Below are positions 44,473 through 52,775 of a stretch of DNA of 64,000 nt, in pieces. The translations under genes were made by a program, and so were the position numbers. Source of the DNA: Nostoc foliaceum FACHB-393 (GTDB lineage: Bacteria > Cyanobacteriota > Cyanobacteriia > Cyanobacteriales > Nostocaceae); contig NZ_JACJTD010000010.1 in NCBI RefSeq assembly GCF_014698505.1, forward strand, positions 1 through 64,000, read 5' to 3'. The first letter of the stretch is position 1. The number at the start of each line of letters is the position of its first letter. Below the pieces are notes generated by a model, which made no database searches, was not told the DNA's origin, and was given only the letters and a program-made list of their open reading frames with translations.

Positions 44473-47397
44473 GTGAAAACACATCAAGAACTTGAACTAG
44501 AAAATATAGCTCTACGTAATCGGATACAAGTATTAGAAGAGACTTTTAGAGCTATCAGAATGGGTGAGGTAGATGCTTTAGTTCTATCTAGCGCTCAAGA
44601 AGAACGAATTTTCACTTTGCAAGATGCTGATTATCCTTACCGTGCTTTTTTGCAGCAGATGCATGAAGGCGCTGTGACTATAAATAATCATGGAACAATT
44701 CTTTACTGTAATCACGCTTTAGCGGTAATGCTCAAAAAGCCACTAGAAAAAGTAATCGGCTCTAACTTTGAGGATTACATAGCGCCACAAGAACAACAGG
44801 TATTTCAAGCATTATTTCAACAAGCAAAACAGGAATTTTGTCGAGGTGAGGTTTACTTAATTACTGAGGATGAAACTCAGATACCTGTTTATTTGTCTTT
44901 TAGGGCATTGCAAATTGACGATGTAGTAGTTACTTGCATAGTAGTAACCGACTTAACCGAGCAAAAACGTAATGCAGAAATTGTGGCGGCTGAAAGACTA
45001 GCAAATTCTATTCTGGAACAAGCAGCCGAAGCAATCATTGTATGTGACCAAAACTGGCAAATTATTCGCTCCAATCAAGCAGCACAGCAACTGTGTGGTA
45101 AGAATCCATTATTTCAAAAATTTGATTTGTCGTTTCCACTACTATGTAACTATTGTAGTAGCTATCAAAAAATAGAAGAGTGTTTGTTTATTGATAAATT
45201 AGCAAATTGCCAGCAAAAACAAGAAGTATTTTCACTATCTAGCTTGCTGCAAGGTCAATGTTTTCAAGGTGTAGAAGTATTCTTGAACCGCGAAGATGGT
45301 AGAGAATTTAATTTATTGTTGAGTGCTACTCCATTATTAAATTTAGACAAGCAAATTATTGGTGCTGTAGTGACGCTGACGAATATTACAGAGCGCAAAC
45401 AGACAGAAGAAAAAATAGCAGAGATGATAATCCGCGAACAAGCTGCTTGTGCAGAAGCGGAAGCAAGCAAAAATCGTTTATTTAATATATTAGAGAGTAT
45501 TAGTGATGCTTTTATAGCTATCGATGCTAATTGGTGCTATACATACGTTAATCAAAAAGCAGCAGAAATTTTTGGCAGAGAACCAAAAGATTTAATTGGT
45601 AAAAATATTTGCCAAGAATGTACCGAAGAATTTCGTCAGCATTCTTATGAAGCTTATTTACAGGCTTTCACTGAGCAAAATTTTATTCAGCTAGAAGAAT
45701 ATTATCCATCGAGCGATCGCTGGTTTGAAAATCGCATTTATCCTTCTTTGGAAGGCGTATCAGTTTTCTTAAAAGAAATAACCAAAGAAAAACAGACTGA
45801 GATTGCTTTGCAAGAAAGTGAGGAACATTTAAGGTTAGCTTTAGAAGCTTCTCAGATGGGAACTTGGGATTGGAATCTTTTGACTAACCATCTCAAATGG
45901 TCAAGTCGCCAAGAGCAATTATTTGGTATAACTCCGGGTACGTTTGTAGGTAAATATGAAGCTTTTCTCGCCTGCCTCCACCCTGAGGATAGAAAAGCAG
46001 TGAATCGAAAAGTAATGGATGCCAAAGACAATAAATCTGAGTATTATGTAGAATACAGAGTAATTTGGACTGACGGTAGCATTCACTGGATTGCGGCTAA
46101 AGGAAAATGTATCTATGACGACGAAGGTACAGCAATACGAATGCTTGGTACTTGTTTGGATATAACCCAACGCAAGGAAGTAGAAGTAATTTTACAACAA
46201 TCAAAGGCAGAGTTAGAAATAAGAGTTGCCAAGCGCACTGCTGAATTATCTCAAGCAAATGCACACTTGCATAGATTCATCAATATTTTGACATTAACGA
46301 TTAATCAACAGATAAAAATTAAAGCTCAACTACGTGAAGCAGAACGCCGTTGGCGCAGCTTATTAGAAAATGTGCAGTTGTTAGTTATCGGACTGGATAA
46401 TACAGGTAAAGTTGAATACGTTAATCCTTTCTTTTTAGAATTGAGTGGGTATACCCAGGAAGAAGTTTTAGGTAAAGAGTGGATTGCCAATTTTATCCCG
46501 CAGTATCAGCAAGATAATATACAAAAGGTTTTTGTAGAAACGTTAGAGCAAGAATTACATTCTCACTACCAGAACCAAATTATTACTAAATATAGAGAAG
46601 AACGCGTTATTGCCTGGAACAATACGCTACTGCAAGATTCACAAGGCGCAATAGTAGGTACTATGAGCATTGGTGAAGATATCACTCAACGCTACGCATT
46701 AGAAAAAATCAAGAATGAGTTTATCTCAGTTGTTAGTCACGAATTACGTACCCCCATGACTTCAATCCAAGGAGGTTTAAGCTTATTGAAAACTGGTTTG
46801 GTAAAACTTGATTCTGACCAGGGTAAGCGCATCATTCAAATTGTGTCAGACAGTTCTGAACGCTTAGTTAGACTAGTAAATGACATTTTAGATTTAGAAA
46901 GATTACAATCTGGAAAAATTAGTTTGAATAAGCAAAAAGTTAATACTGCTGACTTATTAATAGAAGCTACAGAAATAATGCAATTAATGGCTAATAATGC
47001 TGGCATCAATTTATCAGTGTTATCTCAAGCTATTGAATTAACAGTTGACAAGGATCGGATTATTCAGGTACTAACCAATTTGCTGAGTAATGCGATTAAA
47101 TTTTCACCTCAAGGGTCTACTGTATTAATATCAGTAGAAGAAATCAAAGCAAAAGATGGTCAAACTTCGGATGTGTTGTTTAAGGTACGAGACGAAGGTA
47201 GAGGAATTCCTCCTAACAAATTAGAATCTATTTTTGAGCGATTTCATCAAGTGGATGCTTCCGATTCTCGCAAACAAGGTGGAACAGGTTTAGGTCTAGC
47301 TATTTGTCGCAATATAATAGAGCAACACAACGGGCAAATCTGGGTTGAAAGTAAAATAGGATCAGGTAGTATTTTTTACTTAAAACTACCTTTATAA
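44473..47397 (+). CDS. multi-PAS sensor histidine kinase
   Basis: A 974-residue soluble kinase without membrane segments. Five PAS-type sensor domains in a row (starting about 60, 180, 335, 450 and 630; for example LEASQMGTWDWNLLTNHLKW is PAS fold 3) precede HisKA FISVVSHELRTPMTSIQGGL with phospho-acceptor His756. A HATPase domain follows with NAIKFSPQG, DEGRGIPPNKLESIFERF and GGTGLGLAI. GTG 44473 is taken as the start because AGGA lies eight bases upstream; the frame before it is repeat sequence. No receiver domain is attached, and the CheY-like protein next door is the obvious partner. Confidence 0.9.
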   Translation: MKTHQELELENIALRNRIQVLEETFRAIRMGEVDALVLSSAQEERIFTLQDADYPYRAFLQQMHEGAVTINNHGTILYCNHALAVMLKKPLEKVIGSNFEDYIAPQEQQVFQALFQQAKQEFCRGEVYLITEDETQIPVYLSFRALQIDDVVVTCIVVTDLTEQKRNAEIVAAERLANSILEQAAEAIIVCDQNWQIIRSNQAAQQLCGKNPLFQKFDLSFPLLCNYCSSYQKIEECLFIDKLANCQQKQEVFSLSSLLQGQCFQGVEVFLNREDGREFNLLLSATPLLNLDKQIIGAVVTLTNITERKQTEEKIAEMIIREQAACAEAEASKNRLFNILESISDAFIAIDANWCYTYVNQKAAEIFGREPKDLIGKNICQECTEEFRQHSYEAYLQAFTEQNFIQLEEYYPSSDRWFENRIYPSLEGVSVFLKEITKEKQTEIALQESEEHLRLALEASQMGTWDWNLLTNHLKWSSRQEQLFGITPGTFVGKYEAFLACLHPEDRKAVNRKVMDAKDNKSEYYVEYRVIWTDGSIHWIAAKGKCIYDDEGTAIRMLGTCLDITQRKEVEVILQQSKAELEIRVAKRTAELSQANAHLHRFINILTLTINQQIKIKAQLREAERRWRSLLENVQLLVIGLDNTGKVEYVNPFFLELSGYTQEEVLGKEWIANFIPQYQQDNIQKVFVETLEQELHSHYQNQIITKYREERVIAWNNTLLQDSQGAIVGTMSIGEDITQRYALEKIKNEFISVVSHELRTPMTSIQGGLSLLKTGLVKLDSDQGKRIIQIVSDSSERLVRLVNDILDLERLQSGKISLNKQKVNTADLLIEATEIMQLMANNAGINLSVLSQAIELTVDKDRIIQVLTNLLSNAIKFSPQGSTVLISVEEIKAKDGQTSDVLFKVRDEGRGIPPNKLESIFERFHQVDASDSRKQGGTGLGLAICRNIIEQHNGQIWVESKIGSGSIFYLKLPL

Positions 47398-47487
47398 GAT
47401 AAAACGCTAAAACCCCAAATGAAATCAAATTTTCTAAATCATGTAGCTTGCTTATTGCCGGAAGCGAGAATTACGAATTAGCTACAC

Positions 47488-47520
47488 CCTCACAAGTTCC
47501 TCAAATAATCGTCCTATAAC
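47488..47520 (+). promoter_or_regulatory. shared activator-type promoter upstream of the second ppsA
   Basis: CCTCACAA (47488-47495), GTT, CCTCAAAT (47499-47506), 8 bases, TATAAC (47515-47520). The operator is identical over 19 bases to the one before psbA at 38194. Confidence 0.7.
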
Positions 47521-47576
47521 CATAAGTATGAGACGAATATAACCCTCATGATTAGCTTGATAAAAGGAAATTTTCC

Positions 47577-50039
47577 ATGCCAGAAGCACTAGTTAATCAA
47601 CAAACTACTCATCAATTTTCCCAAGACAAAGCCTTGGTATTACCTTTAAACCAAGTTGGAATTGCAGATATACCTTTAGTAGGTGGCAAGAATGCTTCTT
47701 TGGGAGAAATGATTCAGCAGCTTGTACCCAAAGGCATCAAGATTCCCACAGGTTTTGCTACTACAGCTTACGCTTATCATTATTTTATCTCTTCAGCAGG
47801 TTTGGAACCTAAATTACGGCAATTGTTTGCAGATTTAAATATAGAAGATGTAAACAATCTCCATTCTGTTGGAAAGCAAGTACGGGCTTTAATGCTGCAA
47901 ACTCCATTTCCACTAGAATTACAACAAGCAATTACCCAAGCTTATCAAGACCTTGAAGAACAATATGGCATTAATACCGATGTCGCAGTCCGTTCTAGTG
48001 CCACAGCAGAAGATTTACCTGATGCTAGCTTTGCCGGACAGCAAGAAACCTACCTGAATGTCCACGGCTTGCAAGGTGTACTAGAAGCTTGTCACAAGTG
48101 CTTTGCCTCAATTTATACTGACCGTGCTATTTTCTACCGTGAACTTAAAGGGTTTGACCACTTTAGTATAGCCCTCTCGGTAGGTGTACAAAAAATGGTG
48201 CGTTCTGACCTAGCAACATCTGGGGTGATGTTCTCAATTGATACTGAGACAGGTTCTCATGATGTAGCACTAATTACTGCCGCTTATGGTTTGGGAGAAA
48301 ATGTAGTACAGGGAGCAGTCAATCCTGATGAGTATTTAGTATTTAAACCGACCCTAAAGCAGGGATATCGTCCAATTTTAGAAAAACGCTTGGGTACAAA
48401 AGAAATCAAGATGATCTACGATACTGGTGGATCGAAATTGACTAAAAATATTTCTGTTGCGCCGTGCGATCGCCTAAAATATGCCCTTACTGATGAAGAA
48501 ATTTTACAATTAGCCCAAGCTTGCTGCCTCATTGAAGAACATTACTCACAAGTCCGTGGTGTCTACACACCAATGGATATTGAGTGGGCTAAAGACGGGA
48601 TTACCAATGAACTTTTTATCGTGCAGGCGCGTCCCGAAACAGTACAGTCTCAGAAATCAAAAAATGTTCTCCGCACTTATCAATTACAACAAAAAGGTGA
48701 AGTGTTGAGTACAGGGCGGAGTGTGGGTGAGATGATTGGCCAAGGTAAAGCCAGAGTGATTCTGGATGTGCATCAAATTAACCAGTTTCAACCTGGAGAA
48801 GTGCTAGTCACAAATCGCACTGATCCCGACTGGGAACCAATTATGAAACGCGCTAGTGCAATTATCACTAACCAAGGTGGACGTACTTGCCATAGTGCAA
48901 TTATTGCTAGAGAAATAGGTATTCCGGCAATAGTTGGTTGTGGTAATGCCACCGCCGTATTGAAAACAGGACAAGAAATTACCGTTTCTTGTGCAGAAGG
49001 TGAAACTGGGAAGGTTTACCAAGGTTTATTGCCATATCAAGTCAAAGAATTAGCATTGGAAAATTTGCCCCAGACTCGTACCAAAATTATGATGAATGTG
49101 GGCAATCCAGAAGAAGCATTGAGTTATGCTGCTATCCCTAATGATGGAGTAGGATTAGCGCGAATGGAATTTATTATTGCTAATCATATTAAGACACATC
49201 CACTAGCATTAATTCACTTTCATGAATTAGAAGATCAGTTGGCTAAATTCAAGATTGCCGAATTAACTGCGCAATACGAAGATAAAGCCACGTACTTTAT
49301 CGATAAACTAGCTCAAGGTATTGGCACGATCGCAGCTGCTTTTTATCCCAAACCTGTGATTGTGCGCCTATCAGACTTCAAGAGTAACGAATATGCTAAT
49401 CTTTTGGGTGGCCAGCAGTTTGAACCCCAAGAAGAAAACCCGATGCTGGGGTGGCGTGGTGCTTCTCGCTACTACGATGAACGCTACCGTGAAGGCTTCG
49501 CTTTAGAATGTCTAGCGATGAAAAATGTGCGCGATCGCATGGGTTTAACTAATGTAATTTTAATGGTGCCATTTTGTCGCACTCCCGAAGAAGGTCAGCG
49601 CGTGCTATCAGAGATGGCGAAGCATGGTTTGGTGCGGGGAGAAAACAGTTTACAGGTTTATGTGATGTGCGAGTTACCGAGTAATGTGCAATTGGCCGAT
49701 GAGTTTTGTGAAATCTTTGATGGGTTTTCAATTGGCTCAAATGACCTGACACAATTGACATTAGGGGTAGATAGAGATTCGGAATTAGTAGCGCATTTAT
49801 TTGATGAACGCAATGAAGCTGTGAAGCGGATGATTGCCAAAGCCATAGCCACAGTTAAAAAGCACGGAAGCAAAATAGGGATTTGTGGACAAGCACCCAG
49901 CGACTATCCAGAATTTGCTAAATTTCTGGTTCAGCAAGGTATTGATTCTATCAGTCTTAATCCTGACTCCGTAATGAAAACTCTTTTAGAAATAGCAAGT
50001 ACGGAAGAAGGTAGTTACAGTCAGATAATTGAATCATAG
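47577..50039 (+). CDS. ppsA: phosphoenolpyruvate synthase, copy 2
   Basis: An 820-residue paralogue of the gene at 33125, alignable end to end: GGKNASLGEMIQQL, RSSATAEDLPDASFAGQQET, GGRTCHSAIIAREIG with catalytic His439, and FSIGSNDLTQLTLGVDRD. One visible active-region difference is GVGLARMEFI in place of GVGLARTEFI. AAAGGAAA precedes the ATG. Unlike copy 1, it has the shared operator/promoter and follows the histidine kinase, so the two copies are probably expressed under different conditions. Confidence 0.95.
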   Translation: MPEALVNQQTTHQFSQDKALVLPLNQVGIADIPLVGGKNASLGEMIQQLVPKGIKIPTGFATTAYAYHYFISSAGLEPKLRQLFADLNIEDVNNLHSVGKQVRALMLQTPFPLELQQAITQAYQDLEEQYGINTDVAVRSSATAEDLPDASFAGQQETYLNVHGLQGVLEACHKCFASIYTDRAIFYRELKGFDHFSIALSVGVQKMVRSDLATSGVMFSIDTETGSHDVALITAAYGLGENVVQGAVNPDEYLVFKPTLKQGYRPILEKRLGTKEIKMIYDTGGSKLTKNISVAPCDRLKYALTDEEILQLAQACCLIEEHYSQVRGVYTPMDIEWAKDGITNELFIVQARPETVQSQKSKNVLRTYQLQQKGEVLSTGRSVGEMIGQGKARVILDVHQINQFQPGEVLVTNRTDPDWEPIMKRASAIITNQGGRTCHSAIIAREIGIPAIVGCGNATAVLKTGQEITVSCAEGETGKVYQGLLPYQVKELALENLPQTRTKIMMNVGNPEEALSYAAIPNDGVGLARMEFIIANHIKTHPLALIHFHELEDQLAKFKIAELTAQYEDKATYFIDKLAQGIGTIAAAFYPKPVIVRLSDFKSNEYANLLGGQQFEPQEENPMLGWRGASRYYDERYREGFALECLAMKNVRDRMGLTNVILMVPFCRTPEEGQRVLSEMAKHGLVRGENSLQVYVMCELPSNVQLADEFCEIFDGFSIGSNDLTQLTLGVDRDSELVAHLFDERNEAVKRMIAKAIATVKKHGSKIGICGQAPSDYPEFAKFLVQQGIDSISLNPDSVMKTLLEIASTEEGSYSQIIES

Positions 50040-50344
50040 TTATCTCATGAGTCTGATTTTTTGATTGCTCTTTTTTGTGGCGTAATTATCCTAATTGCTT
50101 ACTGTTTCAAGTTTGTTTCTGTTTATTCTCACTCGCTCGTAATCAAAAAGGGAATAATAATCCTGTCCTCCTCAAGGTGGATGAAATTTCGTCACATTTT
50201 TATAAGCTTAAGAAAATATCCTGTTTTATGGAATTTATTTGAATCATAAAGATTGTCATCAATAGATTGTGCAATTGGTAGAGTTTTTGAATATGACTGT
50301 GCCAAATATTGTTGTCACTTTCCTTGATTAGTTACGTTTATATA

Positions 50345-50422
50345 GCGGTTCCCATTCAGATGGGGTACAACATTACATCACGATGTGTAGGGCACGGCAG
50401 TGCCGTGCCCCTACGGGTGTAC
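50345..50422. repeat. 77-bp dispersed repeat with palindromic core, copy 2
   Basis: Inverted copy of 39958-40034: GCGGTTCCCATTCAGAT at the left, then the palindromic GGGCACGGCAGTGCCGTGCCC core and CTACGGGTGTAC at the right. The 50040-50616 region has no other gene apart from this repeat and the hairpin at 50553. Confidence 0.8.
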
Positions 50423-50552
50423 TCAGCTTCTATTTCGTCATTGCTTCGCCTATTTAGCTTTCTTATTTATAAGTAGTAAATAAATCTTACTCAAGCTTTT
50501 TAAGCTAAATGCAAGCACTTTTAGATAATCAAATATTTAGAGAGATATCGAC

Positions 50553-50601
50553 GATAGGGTTGAGTTTTAGACATAACTTAATTCCTACCTACAACCCTAT
50601 C
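50553..50601 (+). promoter_or_regulatory. inverted repeat just upstream of the TpsB start
   Basis: GATAGGGTTG (50553-50562) and CAACCCTATC (50592-50601) are perfect complements over 10 bp with a 29-base loop, and lie 15 bases before ATG 50617. It could be an RNA stem or operator. It argues that the frame upstream of 50617 is untranslated leader. Confidence 0.4.
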
Positions 50602-50616
50602 TTAAAAAACTGGCTT

Positions 50617-52434
50617 ATGCTGTTGAAAAAAATCTTACAGAAAGTTCGGTTATTTATTATAGTCACCACTGTGAGCGTTGGCAGCAGTAGTATATCTGTT
50701 GCTAGTCCAACAAAAACTTGGCAAGTAATAAACGTACAGGCAAAAAACACTTCATCACTCCATTACTTGACCACACCACCAATTTCTACAAACGAAAACA
50801 ATTTTGTATTAACTCAAATACCATCACCAGTTAGGCCGACAATCCCTGAACCACCAAAAATACCAGCACCATTGCCAAACGAAAATTTATTGCAAACACC
50901 ATCTCCCAGTTCACCTACGCCTCAAACTCCCCCCGAAATTCCAGAAAAGATTGTAATTGAGCGGTTGGAATTTATCGGCAATACTGCTTTTAGTAATGAA
51001 GAATTAGCTAAAGCAACTGAGAAATTTATAGGCAAGCCAATTACCTTTACAGAATTACTACAAGTAGAAGCAATTATCAGTCGATTGTATACCGACGCTG
51101 GTTATATTAATTCTGGTGCAGTAATTCCAGCCCAGCAACGTTTTTCCAAAGACCAAGCTGTTGTCAAAGTTCAAATTGTGGAAGGCGGCTTAGAAGACAT
51201 TCAGGTGACGGGCACAAGTCGCTTGAACCCAGGATACATTAAAAGCCGGTTAGCGATCGCAGCCCGCAAACCTTTAAATCGCGATCGCTTGCTGCAAGCC
51301 ATACAATTATTACAACTCGACCCTCTAATTCAAAATATTTCCGCCGAACTATCTGCGGGGACAAGTCCAGAGTTAAGCCTTCTGAAAGTGACCGTCAAGG
51401 AGGCTGATTCTTTAGAGGGAGAATTTTTTGTTGATAATGGTCGCGCCCCCAGTGTAGGTAGCATTCGCCGGGGATTGCGATTGAGTGAAGGAAATTTACT
51501 CGGTTTCGGGGATAAACTCAGAGCGACTTACAGTAATACTGATGGCAGTAATTCATACGATATTAGCTACACAGTCCCCATTAATCCCCAGAATGGTACA
51601 GTGCAATTAACATATGGTGCAAGCAACACTCAGGTAGTTGAACCACCTTTTGACCGCCTCGATATCCTGGGTAATTCTGAATCTTTTGAACTAACCCTAC
51701 GTCAGCCTTTATTGCAAACCCCCAGACAAGAATTTGCTATAGGTTTGACTTTTTCGCAACAACAAAGCAAAACATCTCTGTTGGGATTAGATTTTCCCAT
51801 TTCCCCAGGTGCTGATGATAATGGCAGAACTCGCATTTCTGCATTGCGATTTTTTCAAGAATGGACGAGTCGCAATTCCACAGAAGTATTTGCCTTACGT
51901 TCACAATTCAATCTAGGGATAGGTGCGTTTAACGCCACAATTAATGATGAGCCGCCAGACAGTCGTTTTTTTTATTGGCGGGGACAAGGACAGTATGTCA
52001 GACTTCTGGCTCCAGAGACATTGTTAGTGCTGCGCTCAGATTTACAATTGACAACACGCCAACTTGTACCTTTAGAACAATTTGCGATCGGAGGCTTAGG
52101 GAGTGTCCGGGGTTATCGCCAAGATTTACTACTAACTGACAACGGCGCTTTCTTATCTGCTGAGGTGCAATTACCAATTTTACGAGTACCGGAAGTCCAG
52201 GGAATTTTACACCTGACTCCATTTGTTGACTTTGGCATTGGTTGGAATAGTTCCGCAAACTCTGAGCTAAATTCTAATACCTTGCTATCAACAGGGTTAG
52301 GCTTGCAGTGGCAAATGTCAGACTGGTTAAATATGCGCCTTGACTGGGGATTACCATTGATTGATGTTGATGGAAGTAACAATTCATTACAAGAAAATGG
52401 ACTGTCTTTTTCTGTCAATGTTAAGTCGTTTTAA
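50617..52434 (+). CDS. ShlB/FhaC/HecB-type two-partner secretion transporter (TpsB)
   Basis: About 605 residues. Signal peptide MLLKKILQKVRLFIIVTTVS ending near ISVASP, a Pro-rich linker, two POTRA domains (IVIERLEFIGNTAFSNEELA and VVKVQIVEGGLEDIQVTGTS), and a C-terminal 16-strand beta-barrel with the GGLGSVRGYR motif of loop L6 and a final aromatic residue. It exports TpsA exoproteins across the outer membrane. ATG 50617 gives a clean signal peptide; ATG 50509 would add 36 unlikely residues across an inverted repeat. Its substrates are encoded directly downstream. Confidence 0.9.
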   Translation: MLLKKILQKVRLFIIVTTVSVGSSSISVASPTKTWQVINVQAKNTSSLHYLTTPPISTNENNFVLTQIPSPVRPTIPEPPKIPAPLPNENLLQTPSPSSPTPQTPPEIPEKIVIERLEFIGNTAFSNEELAKATEKFIGKPITFTELLQVEAIISRLYTDAGYINSGAVIPAQQRFSKDQAVVKVQIVEGGLEDIQVTGTSRLNPGYIKSRLAIAARKPLNRDRLLQAIQLLQLDPLIQNISAELSAGTSPELSLLKVTVKEADSLEGEFFVDNGRAPSVGSIRRGLRLSEGNLLGFGDKLRATYSNTDGSNSYDISYTVPINPQNGTVQLTYGASNTQVVEPPFDRLDILGNSESFELTLRQPLLQTPRQEFAIGLTFSQQQSKTSLLGLDFPISPGADDNGRTRISALRFFQEWTSRNSTEVFALRSQFNLGIGAFNATINDEPPDSRFFYWRGQGQYVRLLAPETLLVLRSDLQLTTRQLVPLEQFAIGGLGSVRGYRQDLLLTDNGAFLSAEVQLPILRVPEVQGILHLTPFVDFGIGWNSSANSELNSNTLLSTGLGLQWQMSDWLNMRLDWGLPLIDVDGSNNSLQENGLSFSVNVKSF

Positions 52435-52775
52435 TCAAGTTATTTTAATCACAAAAAAAATTGTTGAGAGACGTTATCAAGGTAAGGAAAAACAAGATTT
52501 GGAGATTAATCTCTATCAAAAGAAACAGAAGTTGGATGAGACTAAAGAATGATGGAGGAGATATAGATATTACTTACTGTACAGATGTACGATGCGTAAG
52601 TTTTCAATCTTGATTATTTGAGTTGTGGGGAAAAATTCTCATTGGCAGTGAATATCTGACTGATTGGATGTTTTTATTAGATAACTAAACTTTCAATCTC
52701 AGCATTAATCAACCTTCTGTGAAATAGTTGAAATTTACCATCGCCTTCCTAAGGGACTTCCAGAGGTTGGAGAGT
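52435..52775. other. gap between TpsB and the first TpsA gene
   Basis: AT-rich, no clear gene. A TTG-initiated extension of the TpsA frame reaches back to 52728, but GGAG just before ATG 52776 marks the better start. A promoter for TpsA is probably here. Confidence 0.4.

Noticed and set aside
50061..50249. 62-codon hydrophobic frame after the second ppsA
   Set aside because: No ribosome site; T-rich AT sequence gives hydrophobic codons by chance.
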